This document shows positions 9,128-16,909 of a stretch of 63,805 nucleotides of DNA, piece by piece. The stretch is taken from the NCBI GenBank assembly GCA_902805845.1, contig CADCUI010000086.1, positions 1 through 63,805 on the forward strand, in the 5' to 3' direction. The stretch's first letter is position 1. Every line of letters starts with the position of its first letter. The position numbers and the translations under genes are program-made. Under the pieces are notes generated by a model. The model saw only the letters and a list, made by a program, of their open reading frames with translations, had not been told where the DNA came from and did no database searches. Source of the stretch: an uncultured Nocardioidaceae bacterium (GTDB taxonomy: Bacteria > Actinomycetota > Actinomycetes > Propionibacteriales > Nocardioidaceae).

Positions 9128-9907
9128 ATGGACATTGGACAAACTCTGCAGGATGGCGTCGAGGAGATCGTCGCCTTCCTCCCCAACCTGATCGGCTTCC
9201 TGCTGATCCTGCTGATCGGGTTCATCATCGCCAAGGTCGTGTCAGCTGTCGTCAAGAAGCTGTTGCAGAAGACCGGCGTCGACCGGCGCGTGCAGGAGTC
9301 GAGCGCCAACAAGTACGTCGACGCCGCCCTGCCCGGGGCCAGCGTCTCCGCCGGCGTCGCGAAGGTCATCTTCTGGCTCGTCTTCGTGTTCTTCCTGTTC
9401 TCGGCGATCGGAGCCCTGAGGATTCCGGCCCTGACAGGATTCATGAACGACGTGCTGGCCTACCTGCCGAACGTCATCGTCGCGATCTTCATCTTCGTGG
9501 TCGCGGCGCTGGTCTCCGGTGCCGTCGCCGGTGGTGTCGCCAAGATCATGGGTGACACCCCGACCGGGAAGATCGTGGCCACGGTCGTGCCCGCCCTGGT
9601 CATGGTCATCGCGATGTTCATGATCCTGGAGCAGCTGCAGATCGCGCCGGAGATCGTCCGCATCGCCTTCGCCGCGGTCATGTTCGCCCTGGCGCTCGGA
9701 CTCGCCCTCGCGTTCGGGCTGGGCGGTCGCGCGGTCGCTGAGCGGCTGCTGGAGAACGCCTACCGCACGGGTCAGGAGCAGCGCGAGCAGGTGCGGAGCG
9801 ACGTCCAGAGCGGTCGGCAGAACGCGCAGTCCCAGGCGCAGGGCCAGTCGCCGTCCTACGGGTCGACGACCACCACCCCGCAGGGAGGGTCGTCCGCGAC
9901 CTACTGA
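9128..9907 (+). CDS. Mechanosensitive-channel-like membrane protein (conserved TM helix)
   Basis: 259 residues with an AAAGGA ribosome site before the ATG. Repeated glycine-rich helices are typical of the conserved TM-helix family related to small mechanosensitive channels: FLLILLIGFIIAKVVSAVVK (~19-42), AKVIFWLVFVFFLFSAIGAL (~80-100), YLPNVIVAIFIFVVAALVSG (~113-135), then two more to ~200 ending LALAFGLGGRAVAERLLE. The C-terminal 45 residues are a Gln/Ser/Arg-rich soluble tail (QSGRQNAQSQAQGQ). No MscS beta domain is present, so true channel activity is uncertain. Operon with the preceding membrane gene; a strong terminator follows. Confidence 0.82.
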   Translation: MDIGQTLQDGVEEIVAFLPNLIGFLLILLIGFIIAKVVSAVVKKLLQKTGVDRRVQESSANKYVDAALPGASVSAGVAKVIFWLVFVFFLFSAIGALRIPALTGFMNDVLAYLPNVIVAIFIFVVAALVSGAVAGGVAKIMGDTPTGKIVATVVPALVMVIAMFMILEQLQIAPEIVRIAFAAVMFALALGLALAFGLGGRAVAERLLENAYRTGQEQREQVRSDVQSGRQNAQSQAQGQSPSYGSTTTTPQGGSSATY

Positions 9908-9940
9908 TCGCGACACGACTGACAGCGAGAGCTCAACGAG

Positions 9941-9973
9941 GCCCGCTCACCCGTCCCGGGTGAGCGGGCTTTT
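9941..9973 (+). terminator. Intrinsic terminator
   Basis: A perfect 12-bp stem (9941-9952 with 9958-9969), 5-nt loop and TTTT tail, 34 bp after the membrane-protein stop. The best intrinsic terminator in the window. Confidence 0.92.
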
Positions 9974-10019
9974 CGCTGTGCTGACCGCCGCTCGACCCCT
10001 CGAGCCGAACCCGACGCTG

Positions 10020-10886
10020 CTACAGCGGCACGACCATGACGCTGCAGCCCGCGTGCGCGATCATCGCGCGCGCAAGATGACCCAGGCGGGCCGGCGCCAC
10101 GGGCATTCCGCTGTGGCGCCCGAGGATCAGGAGGTCGGAGCCCTGCGCCGCCCGCGCCAGCCCGTCGGCAGACCACGCGTGGCGGACGTCGACCTGGGCA
10201 GCGACGCCTGGATACTTCGTCCGCAGGTCGGCCATCGCGGTGGTGATGCCGGCCTCGGCCTGCGCCACCCACTGGGCGTCGTCAGCGATGATGTCGTCGT
10301 AGGCGCCTTCCATGCGCCAGGCGTGCACGACGCGGAGCGAGGAGCCACGGGTCTCTGCCTGCGCGAACGCGGTCTCGAGGACCTGCGGCGGTCCGCCGTC
10401 ACCGTGCACCCCGACGGTGATCGCCCCGGTGGGCGAAACCTGGGCCTCCGTCGGCTGCACCGACACCACGGGGCAGTGTGCGTGGGCTGCCACGGAGACG
10501 ACGGTGGATCCGGTGACGATGCGGTGCAGCCTGGAAAGATCCCGATGCTGCAAGGCGACGAGCTCCGCGTCCTTGCTGAGCTCTGCGAAGACCGGCCCCG
10601 GGGCGCCGTGGCGGACGACCGATGCGGCCGGGAGGTCACCGCCGGTGATCTCATCGAGCTCCTCGCGGACCTCCCGAACGATCGCGCTGCCGACGTCGGA
10701 CCAGGAGCTCGAGCTGGTGGCCATCATGGCGCTCGGCGGCGGGGGCGGAAGCATCTGGTGCACCGCGTGCACGAGGGTGACGCCGCGGCCGAGGCGCTGA
10801 GCCTGACGAGCTGCAAAGCGGAGCGCGTCCGTGTTCTCGTCCCTGCCGGTGACACCGACGAGGACGGATTGTGCGAGCGGTTCCAT
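10020..10886 (-). CDS. Universal stress protein, two Usp domains
   Basis: 288 residues from the ATG at 10886, preceded by AGGAGGAGGA; in-frame sequence upstream to 10937 is non-conserved. Domain 1 (~6-140) begins SVLVGVTGRDENTDALRFAA and ends AAHAHCPVVSVQ; domain 2 (~153-287) begins GAITVGVHGDGG and ends MIAHAGCSVMVVPL. The nucleotide loop of domain 2 reads LLILGRHSG, a modified form of the G-x2-G ATP motif, so ATP binding is uncertain. A proline/methionine-rich insert (MLPPPPPSAMM) lies in domain 1. Cytoplasmic stress or dormancy protein by family; physically grouped with other stress genes but on its own transcript. Confidence 0.9.
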   Translation of the reverse strand: MEPLAQSVLVGVTGRDENTDALRFAARQAQRLGRGVTLVHAVHQMLPPPPPSAMMATSSSSWSDVGSAIVREVREELDEITGGDLPAASVVRHGAPGPVFAELSKDAELVALQHRDLSRLHRIVTGSTVVSVAAHAHCPVVSVQPTEAQVSPTGAITVGVHGDGGPPQVLETAFAQAETRGSSLRVVHAWRMEGAYDDIIADDAQWVAQAEAGITTAMADLRTKYPGVAAQVDVRHAWSADGLARAAQGSDLLILGRHSGMPVAPARLGHLARAMIAHAGCSVMVVPL

Positions 10887-11017
10887 GGTCCTCCTCCTGC
10901 TCAGTGCGGTGCGGCGCGACCACGTCGGCGCGTCCACTCCTTGTCGTCAATGTCGCACCGGCCGGACGCTCGACATAGGGCACAAGGTCAGGTGTCGGTC
11001 CGTGCCCGACTCCGGCC

Positions 11018-11035
11018 TGTAAAGCGCGCTTGACA
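11018..11035. promoter_or_regulatory. Operator box 1 upstream of the XRE regulator
   Basis: TGTAAAGCGCGCTTGACA, an 18-bp near-perfect palindrome (one mismatched pair). Its right half contains TTGACA, a good -35 hexamer at 11030-11035, so a bound repressor would occlude the promoter. Confidence 0.65.
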
Positions 11036-11046
11036 TGCGAGGGCCC

Positions 11047-11064
11047 TGTCAAGCACGCTTTACA
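11047..11064. promoter_or_regulatory. Operator box 2 upstream of the XRE regulator
   Basis: TGTCAAGCACGCTTTACA, the reverse-oriented twin of box 1. Boxes 1 and 2 together form a 17-bp inverted repeat with one mismatch, centres 29 bp apart. It ends one base before the GTG start of the regulator gene, which fits autoregulation. Confidence 0.65.
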
Positions 11065-11065
11065 C

Positions 11066-11260
11066 GTGCGGAACGTCGTGAAGCAGCTCCGGCTCACCCG
11101 CGGTCTGTCGCAGGCCGCGCTTGGTGACGCCCTCGGGGTCTCGCGGCAGACCGTCAACTCGATCGAGACCGGGCGGTACCTTCCGTCGCTGCCGTTGGCC
11201 ATCGCCCTGGCTCGATTCTTCAACAAGGCGGTGGAAGAGGTGTTCGATGTCGACGCATGA
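11066..11260 (+). CDS. Small XRE-family HTH regulator
   Basis: 64 residues from the GTG at 11066 (VRNVVKQLRLTRGLSQ). The HTH occupies nearly the whole protein (LSQAALGDALGVSRQTVNSI, then ETGRYLPSLPLAIALARFF), as in the compact YozG-like regulators. A TTG start at 11030 would place 12 non-family residues inside the operator, so I prefer GTG; no Shine-Dalgarno precedes it and the transcript may be leaderless. Its last 14 bp overlap the following membrane gene. In this two-gene arrangement the regulator usually represses its own operon. Its ligand is unknown. Confidence 0.88.
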   Translation: MRNVVKQLRLTRGLSQAALGDALGVSRQTVNSIETGRYLPSLPLAIALARFFNKAVEEVFDVDA

Positions 11261-11648
11261 CAAGGCAACGTCGGTGACGACGCGCTGGGCAGTGCCCGGA
11301 GTGGCAGTCCTCGGTGGCTTGGCCTACCTCGTGGCGGGGGTGCTGGGAGACGACCTGAGCTTCGGGATCATCGGCTTGGCATCGATGCTGGGAGTGGGGG
11401 TCGTCTTCGTGGTCGTGTCGAGATGGAGTGAGACCGCCGCAGGGCTGCGCGACCGCACCGACGAGCGGATCAATCAGATCGACCGGTCAGCGTCGCTGTT
11501 CGCCGGGATGACGGTGCTGCTTGCCGTGCTGGCGATGTTCGTGGTTGAGATAGCCCAGGGCAAGGACGGGTCTCCGTACTACCAGCTGGGTGCAGTAGGC
11601 GGGGTGACCTACCTGTTCGCCCTTGTCTGGTTGCGTTTCCGGCGCTGA
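11247..11648 (+). CDS. Small membrane protein paired with the XRE regulator (DUF2178-like)
   Basis: 133 residues starting MSTHDKATSVTTRWAVPGVA. Four membrane segments can be seen: ~13-33, 38-60 (SFGIIGLASMLGVGVVFVVV), 85-107 (LFAGMTVLLAVLAMFVVEIA) and 115-130. The loop after helix 2 has the charged stretch RDRTDERINQIDRSAS, typical of DUF2178-like partners of small XRE regulators. It overlaps the regulator gene by 14 bp, so translation is coupled. Function is not known; it may sense membrane state or antagonise the regulator. Confidence 0.78.
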   Translation: MSTHDKATSVTTRWAVPGVAVLGGLAYLVAGVLGDDLSFGIIGLASMLGVGVVFVVVSRWSETAAGLRDRTDERINQIDRSASLFAGMTVLLAVLAMFVVEIAQGKDGSPYYQLGAVGGVTYLFALVWLRFRR

Positions 11649-11704
11649 CGGAACGTTGCACCAAGACCCCCGAACGCTGCAGGGCCGCCCACGGGCGGTG
11701 GGGA

Positions 11705-12079
11705 TCAGCGGTAGCGGAAGCCGTCCATGAACCGGCGGAAGAGCCCACCCTTGTGGGGCAGCGGCGGCGCGACCGGCGGCGGCGTACGACGCAGCGACGC
11801 GATCGGCTTGTCGTAGTCGGTGCGGCGGATCGCGTCGATCACCTGCGCCTCGGTGTAGTCGTCGGAGCCCTCGATGGCCGGGACGTAGCCCACCAGCACG
11901 CCGTTGCGCATCACCTGCGCCTCGAGAGCAGCCGTGCCGTCGGAGTCCCACGTGGCCTCACGACCGTCGGGGAGCCTGATGCTGACACCGAACTGGTAGA
12001 CGCCGACACGAGCCAGCTCGGCATCGGTGCCGACCTCGCGCAGAGCGTCGACGACGCGGCGTGCCTTGTTCTCATCCAT
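11705..12079 (-). CDS. Hypothetical protein
   Basis: 124 residues. The N-terminal ~75 residues look like a small alpha/beta domain (MDENKARRVVDALREVGTDA, FGVSIRLPDGREATWDSDG, LEAQVMRNGVLVGYVP) with a conserved-looking PAIEGSDDYTEAQVIDAIRR, then a proline-rich basic tail (TPPPVAPPLPHKGGLFRRFM). No signal peptide or membrane segment. I recognise no family. It stands alone, divergent from the dioxygenase gene at 12185. Codon use matches its neighbours, so it is likely real. Confidence 0.65.
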   Translation of the reverse strand: MDENKARRVVDALREVGTDAELARVGVYQFGVSIRLPDGREATWDSDGTAALEAQVMRNGVLVGYVPAIEGSDDYTEAQVIDAIRRTDYDKPIASLRRTPPPVAPPLPHKGGLFRRFMDGFRYR

Positions 12080-12184
12080 CGTGCTGGGAGACTACTCGGG
12101 AGCCGAAGGAGTCAGCACCGGCGAGTGGGACGATGACGAGCCCTGGGCGAGATCCGAGATGACCGACTGAGACCGAGGACGGGC

Positions 12185-13096
12185 ATGAGCGCAGCCATCG
12201 ACGGGACCTCCGCCGGGGCAGTGGACGGGGCCACCGACGCGCTCATGCCGGCGGCGTTCTTCGGCCACGGCAACCCGATGAACGCCCTGGAGGTCAACCG
12301 CTACACGACCGCATGGCGGGCCTTCGGTGTGGCGGTGCCACGACCCCGCGCCATCCTCGTGGTGAGCGCGCACTGGTACATCAACGCGACTGCCGTGACC
12401 GCCATGCCTCGGCCTCGGACCATCCACGACTTCTACGGGTTCCCTCAGTCGCTCTTCGAGGTGCAGTACCCGGCCCCCGGGCTTCCCGAGCTGGCGGCGG
12501 AGGTCAGCGACGTCGTGCACCCGACCTGGGTGGGCGCCGACGTCGACAGCTGGGGCATCGACCACGGCACCTGGTCGGTCCTCGTGCACGCCTTCCCTGA
12601 CGCCTCGATCCCGGTCGTCCAGCTGAGCATCAACGCCGACAAGCCGTTGGACTACCACCTCGAGCTCGGGGCGAAGCTGGCCCCTCTGCGCCGGCGTGGC
12701 GTGCTGGTCATGGCCAGCGGCAACGTCGTGCACAACCTGGGCGGCATGGACTGGGCGCTCGCCGACGACGGCTACGACTGGGCTCAGCGGTTCGACGAGG
12801 ACGCCAAGGCACGCATGCTGTCCGACCCCACCGAGCTGGCGACGCTAGACGCGCACCGCGACTTCCGTCATGCGGTGCCGACCCCCGACCACTTCATCCC
12901 CGCGCTGTACCTCGCCGGCCTGGCGGGTGCCTCCGAAGCCGCGGACACCGACGTCCTGGTCGACGGCTACGCCTATGGCTCCCTGTCCATGACGGCGTAC
13001 ACGCTCGGCCTTTCCTGCCCCCGCGCGGGCGACGAGACCGGATCACCGCAGCCACAGCCCCCGGCCGGTCTGCCACCCGACGCGTCGAACATCTGA
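12185..13096 (+). CDS. DODA-type (LigB family) extradiol dioxygenase
   Basis: 303 residues. The conserved ligands of the class III extradiol / 4,5-DOPA dioxygenase family are visible: AAFFGHGNPMNAL (~22-34), LVVSAHWYIN (~58-67), WGIDHGTWSVLVHAF (~122-136) and MASGNVVHNLGG (~178-189). These place His residues around a non-haem Fe(II) or Zn site. The family opens catechol-type rings (DODA) but most bacterial members have no known substrate. The C-terminal ~25 residues are proline-rich and non-conserved. A start at 12245 (MPAAFFG) is closer to the family's usual N-terminus, but the upstream ATG keeps a longer in-frame leader. Single-gene transcript. Confidence 0.85.
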   Translation: MSAAIDGTSAGAVDGATDALMPAAFFGHGNPMNALEVNRYTTAWRAFGVAVPRPRAILVVSAHWYINATAVTAMPRPRTIHDFYGFPQSLFEVQYPAPGLPELAAEVSDVVHPTWVGADVDSWGIDHGTWSVLVHAFPDASIPVVQLSINADKPLDYHLELGAKLAPLRRRGVLVMASGNVVHNLGGMDWALADDGYDWAQRFDEDAKARMLSDPTELATLDAHRDFRHAVPTPDHFIPALYLAGLAGASEAADTDVLVDGYAYGSLSMTAYTLGLSCPRAGDETGSPQPQPPAGLPPDASNI

Positions 13097-13143
13097 GCCG
13101 CTCGGAGGCCGGGCTGACCAGGTGCCCCGACAGCGTGCGTGGG

Positions 13144-13896
13144 TCAGCCGCCGGCGCGCTGACCGGTGAGGGCGGCGCTCACCACCGGCGCGAGGTCCGC
13201 GTTGTCACCACCGGGCGCACTGCGGAAGGCGATCGTCATCACGCGGGCGCCCGCGCGGGTGGACCACACGTCCCAGTTGATGCCCGCGAAGTCCTCGCCG
13301 ACCGCCGTCAGCCGGAGTGATACCCCCGATCGGTACCGCATCCGGGGGCCCGGCTTCACGGCGTACTCGTTCGCTCCGATCGAGGAGGTGGAGTGCACGT
13401 AGCGAGCACAGTCGCTGCGGGTCGCCTGCAGGTCGTCGAGCGCGGCCTGCGCCGCTCCCGCGGTCCCGTAGTCCACGACCTTCTGGGTGATCTGCGGACC
13501 GAAGTGGCTCTTGCTGAAGGAGGCAGACACCTCCGGGTGGTGCGAGTCGTGGGTGGCATGGTGCTCCCTCAGCAGCAAGGCAAGAGGAGCGCAGCCGGGC
13601 GCGGCACGGACGTACGACGCGTGCTCCGTCTGCTCATGGTGGCTCCCGCTGAGGTATCCCGTGGGGAGGTCGGCCGGCCGGAGCAGCGACGCTCGCAGCG
13701 TCGCCAGTGACGCATGAGTCCCCGAGCTCTCGTTCGAGCCGTCTCCGTCGTCTGCGTGGTGGTCGTGGCTGCTGTGGTCGTGGTGAGCCCGGGTGGAGCT
13801 CGCGCCGCGCTCCGGGTCCTCGGTGCCCGAGCCGGAACAGCCGGTCACAGCGGTGAGCAGAGTTGCCGCCACCATGGTGGCCGGAACGAGCTTCAT
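13144..13896 (-). CDS. Lipoprotein with PknH-like sensor domain
   Basis: 250 residues from the ATG at 13896. The N-terminus MKLVPATMVAATLLTAVTGC is a lipoprotein signal peptide with the lipobox LTAVTGC; the longer upstream reading is not conserved and would bury it. A His/Asp-rich spacer (HHDHSSHDHHADDGDG) follows, which could bind metal. The rest resembles the extracellular PknH-like sensor fold: SLLRPADLPTGYLSGSHHEQ, PGCAPLALLL, VSASFSKSHFGPQ, a Cys pair (GCAPL and SDCARY) likely disulphide-linked. Role unknown; membrane-anchored on the outer face. Divergent from the CHRD gene at 14027. Confidence 0.75.
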   Translation of the reverse strand: MKLVPATMVAATLLTAVTGCSGSGTEDPERGASSTRAHHDHSSHDHHADDGDGSNESSGTHASLATLRASLLRPADLPTGYLSGSHHEQTEHASYVRAAPGCAPLALLLREHHATHDSHHPEVSASFSKSHFGPQITQKVVDYGTAGAAQAALDDLQATRSDCARYVHSTSSIGANEYAVKPGPRMRYRSGVSLRLTAVGEDFAGINWDVWSTRAGARVMTIAFRSAPGGDNADLAPVVSAALTGQRAGG

Positions 13897-14026
13897 ACGA
13901 GGAGGTTCGGCGGGCCGCCCGCACCGGATGGGTCGTGTCTGGGATATTCCGCCGCCTTCACCAATCTGCCCGCGCCGGTGCCCCGAACGCCTGAGTGACA
14001 GCTGTCTCACAGAGAAGGAGCTCCCC

Positions 14027-14797
14027 ATGCGAGCCCGCAACGTAATGACGACTCTCGGCGTGGCCGCCGTACCGCTGATCTTCGCGGCTCCCGCTCAGGC
14101 GGACACCGTGAACTTCAGCCTGTTCGAGCAGAACGGGAGCGGCGCCCAGGCGCAGGCCACGATCACGACGAACTCCGACGGCAGCATGAAGGTGAGCATC
14201 CAGGGTTCCGGCTTCACGCCCAACGCCCCGCACGCCCAGCACATCCACGGTGCGCCCCAGGGCGACTTCTTCTGCCCGACCGCGTCGGCTGACGCCAACG
14301 GTGACGGCCAGGTCGCCACAGAGGAAGGCGTCCCGCAGTACGGCGGTGTCATGGTCTCGCTGACCACCCAGGGCGACGCCAGCGCCGACAGCGGACTGGC
14401 CGTCGACCGGATGCCGGTGGCCGACGGCTCCGGCAACCTGAACTATGAGCGCACCATCCCCGCCGCCATGATCCCGGAGGGCATCGTGGAGAACGTCGAC
14501 AACCTGCACATCGTGCAGCACGGTCTCGACGTCAACGGCAACGACACCTACGACCTGGAGTCGCTCGGCGAGTCGGTGTTCGCCAAGTCACTGGGCGTCG
14601 AGGGCATCCCGGAGGAGGCGACCAACCCGGCCACGTGCGGCGAGGTGAGCCCGTCCGGCGGCGTCGAGACCGGTGGCACGAGCACCGAGGGCGTGGAGTC
14701 CCTGCCCCTGCTTGCCTTCGGCGGCATGGCGCTCGCCGGGGCGGCCGCCATCGTCGTCCTGCGTCGGCGGCTCGTGCAAGCGGCCGAGCGCGTCTGA
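14027..14797 (+). CDS. Membrane-anchored CHRD-domain protein
   Basis: 256 residues from the ATG at 14027, with GAAGGAG 7 nt upstream. A signal peptide (MRARNVMTTLGVAAVPLIFA, cleaved after AQA) precedes a CHRD domain with NAPHAQHIHGAPQ, an Asp-rich calcium-like loop (SADANGDGQVATEEG), GLDVNGNDTYDLESLG and EEATNPATCGE. A Gly/Thr linker and one C-terminal helix (LPLLAFGGMALAGAAAIVVL) with an RRR tail follow, the outline of a sortase substrate, but no LPxTG-type pentapeptide is visible before the helix. It lies 10 bp upstream of a class F sortase gene. Paralogue of the protein at 531-1181. Confidence 0.82.
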   Translation: MRARNVMTTLGVAAVPLIFAAPAQADTVNFSLFEQNGSGAQAQATITTNSDGSMKVSIQGSGFTPNAPHAQHIHGAPQGDFFCPTASADANGDGQVATEEGVPQYGGVMVSLTTQGDASADSGLAVDRMPVADGSGNLNYERTIPAAMIPEGIVENVDNLHIVQHGLDVNGNDTYDLESLGESVFAKSLGVEGIPEEATNPATCGEVSPSGGVETGGTSTEGVESLPLLAFGGMALAGAAAIVVLRRRLVQAAERV

Positions 14798-14807
14798 CGG
14801 TCGGACC

Positions 14808-15539
14808 ATGGCGAAGTCCTGGGAGGGACTGCGGCCGTCGCGACTTCTCGCGGCGGCCGCAGTCTTCCTGACCGTTGTCGGGGTTGTCGCCGTCGGTCTC
14901 GCGCTGCGGAACCAGACGCCGGCACCTCCGCAACCCTCGGCCTCCCCGGCTGCCCCGGCCTCTCCCTCGACCGGAGGCACGGTCGATGACCGTGCCGCAC
15001 CGGAGGCGTCGAGGCGTCCCGCCGGTCGTCCCGACGGCCGGAACGAGGGACGCCGAAAGGCCGCGGAGGTTGTCGAGCTGGACTACTCGCGGCCGGTCAG
15101 GATCTCGATACCACGCATCGACACGACCTCCTCGCTGGTGGAGCTGGGGCTCGACGAACGTGGCGTCATGGAGACCCCGGAGCCGGTGGACAAGGCCGGG
15201 TGGTTCAGACCCTCGCCGCCCCCCGGGATCCCCGGCGCCACCGTGATCGCCGGTCACGTCAACTGGAACCAGGCGCCCATGGTGTTCTTCAAGCTCGGGT
15301 CCCTCCGCCCGGGTGACCGCGTCGAGGTCGAGCGGGCCGACGGGGTGACGACCGTCTTCGAGGTCAGCCGCGTCGACAGCTTCCCCAAGGACCGTTTCCC
15401 CACCGCTGAGGTCTACGACAACCCGCCTCGCTCCGAGCTGAGGCTGATCACCTGTGGCGGCGAGTACGACGAGAGCGCGAACCGCTACCTCGAGAACATC
15501 GTCGTCTGGGCCGAGATCGTCGGTGTCAGGGGCGCCTGA
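14808..15539 (+). CDS. Class F sortase
   Basis: 243 residues. One N-terminal membrane helix (SRLLAAAAVFLTVVGVVAVG), a long Pro/Ala/Arg-rich spacer to about 85, then the sortase fold starting PVRISIPRIDTTSSLVELGL. Catalytic residues are present: His in VIAGHVNWN, Cys in LRLITCGGEYDE, and an Arg in the ANRYLEN segment. Class F enzymes are found in actinobacteria and are usually single-domain with this short core. It follows the CHRD protein by 10 bp and is probably cotranscribed, suggesting enzyme and substrate; the substrate's sorting motif is not canonical. It meets the next gene tail-to-tail with a 3-bp gap. Confidence 0.9.
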   Translation: MAKSWEGLRPSRLLAAAAVFLTVVGVVAVGLALRNQTPAPPQPSASPAAPASPSTGGTVDDRAAPEASRRPAGRPDGRNEGRRKAAEVVELDYSRPVRISIPRIDTTSSLVELGLDERGVMETPEPVDKAGWFRPSPPPGIPGATVIAGHVNWNQAPMVFFKLGSLRPGDRVEVERADGVTTVFEVSRVDSFPKDRFPTAEVYDNPPRSELRLITCGGEYDESANRYLENIVVWAEIVGVRGA

Positions 15540-15542
15540 GCG

Positions 15543-16829
15543 CTAGTCGGGGAAGAACTCGGCGACGAACATCCGGTGGCCGTCTTGAAGGAGTCGCGGT
15601 TCGACGACGAGGGCGACCACCGCCTCCGAGCCGTCCGCGGTGACCACCGGCACTCGCACGCGGACCCCGAGGAGAGGGGCCCTGCCGTTGACCATGTGCA
15701 GGGTGGTCCCCGCGATGTGCGCCTGGTGGTAGCGGTGGGGCACGATCCGGGTGATCGGCTGCCCGACCAGGTCCTCACCGCTCCGGTAGCCCAGCAGCGC
15801 CGCGGCTGAGGGGCTGACGGCGACGACGACACTGCCGTCGTCGGTGGCCAGGACCGCCCGCCCGGACTCGGAAAACTCACGGAGGTCCACCTGGGGACCC
15901 GGGAACCTGACCTCGCGGGCGGCCGAGATCTCCGGCAGCACCCAGGGCTCGGGCTCCGCACCTGCCACGCTCTGCACCCTCACCTGCTCGCACAGCCAGC
16001 GACGCATCTCGCGGACCTCCGGCTGCGTCGGAGGGACCAGCAGCTTGCCGGACGCCGCGAGGTCGCCCGCCTCGGTCAGCATCGCCTCGAGGGTGGCGAA
16101 GCTCGGCACCGACGCACGCGGGACGGAGAGAACCAGCCGGGGCGCCGACACACCGGGCTCGGTGGCCATCGACATGATGGCGTCGGGGTCCTCGCCCAGC
16201 TCGGGGGCCGGCACCTGCTCGTAGAGGAGATTCATCGCGTCGCTGGCCTGGGCGTGCCGCTCGAACGACGCGACCTCGTCCTCGTCGAGGTTCACCAGCA
16301 GGAACTCCCGCAGCAGTGCGGAGGCATGCTCCTGCCAGGCCAGGTGCATGAGCAGGGGGAACTGCCGCAGCTCCACCGCCACCGTGTCGTCGGAGGGCCC
16401 ACCAACACCGTTGAGCACGTCGCGACTTCCCTGACCGGTCTGCTCGACCCCGGGCCCGATCTCGAACCAGACGATCTTCCCGTCGTCGTGCGTGAAGCTC
16501 CCCCAGTCGTCGACCAAACCGGTCACCAGGTGCAGCCCGCGGCCGGTGCCTGAGGCAAGTGAGTAGTCGCGTCGTACCGGCAGGTGGGGGCTGCCGTCAC
16601 CCACCTCGACCCGAAGGCCGGTGGCGTTGACACGGATGTTGAGGCGGACCGAGGTGCCGGCGTGCACGAGTGAGTTCGTGACGACTTCGCTGACCGCAAG
16701 CTGCGCGCTGTCGGCCCACTCCTCGGCCGCCGCCGTCTCCAACGCCGCGCGCACCAGGGCCCGGGCGTTCGCCGCGCTCGACGCGTGCGGCGGCAGCACC
16801 TCATCGAGGAGCACGCCAGCGCGAGTCAC
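15543..16829 (-). CDS. RsbW-like ATP-binding domain fused to C-terminal PAS domain
   Basis: 428 residues. Residues ~1-110 form an anti-sigma-factor-like HATPase domain: SAQLAVSEVVTNSLVHAG (N box), VEVGDGSPHLPVR (G1), ASGTGRGLHLVTGLVDDWG (G2). A ~180-residue alpha-helical middle without a recognised name follows, and ~300-428 is a PAS domain (FSESGRAVLATDDGSVVVAV, AALLGYRSGEDLVGQPITRI). In this family the HATPase domain phosphorylates an anti-anti-sigma factor or holds a sigma factor, and PAS senses a signal. No partner is adjacent, but a SigB/F-type sigma factor lies 4.3 kb away. Start GTG at 16829. Confidence 0.82.
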   Translation of the reverse strand: MTRAGVLLDEVLPPHASSAANARALVRAALETAAAEEWADSAQLAVSEVVTNSLVHAGTSVRLNIRVNATGLRVEVGDGSPHLPVRRDYSLASGTGRGLHLVTGLVDDWGSFTHDDGKIVWFEIGPGVEQTGQGSRDVLNGVGGPSDDTVAVELRQFPLLMHLAWQEHASALLREFLLVNLDEDEVASFERHAQASDAMNLLYEQVPAPELGEDPDAIMSMATEPGVSAPRLVLSVPRASVPSFATLEAMLTEAGDLAASGKLLVPPTQPEVREMRRWLCEQVRVQSVAGAEPEPWVLPEISAAREVRFPGPQVDLREFSESGRAVLATDDGSVVVAVSPSAAALLGYRSGEDLVGQPITRIVPHRYHQAHIAGTTLHMVNGRAPLLGVRVRVPVVTADGSEAVVALVVEPRLLQDGHRMFVAEFFPD

Positions 16830-16875
16830 GGAACCTTTCTACCGCTACCGGCGCAAGCGTGCACGTAAGCGGCGA

Positions 16876-16889
16876 TGCAAATGATTGCA
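16876..16889. promoter_or_regulatory. Small palindrome between the RsbW-PAS and phosphoketolase genes
   Basis: TGCAAATGATTGCA: 5-bp arms with a 4-nt centre, AT-rich compared with its surroundings, ~47 bp upstream of the RsbW-PAS start. A possible operator; no cognate regulator recognised. Confidence 0.3.
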
Positions 16890-16909
16890 ACGCACGCCGT
16901 CGCGGCTCG

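Noticed and set aside
10940-11000. DosR-like box (GACATAGGGC) upstream of the universal stress gene
   Set aside because: Only a weak half-match to the DosR consensus as remembered, with no second half; not enough to call.
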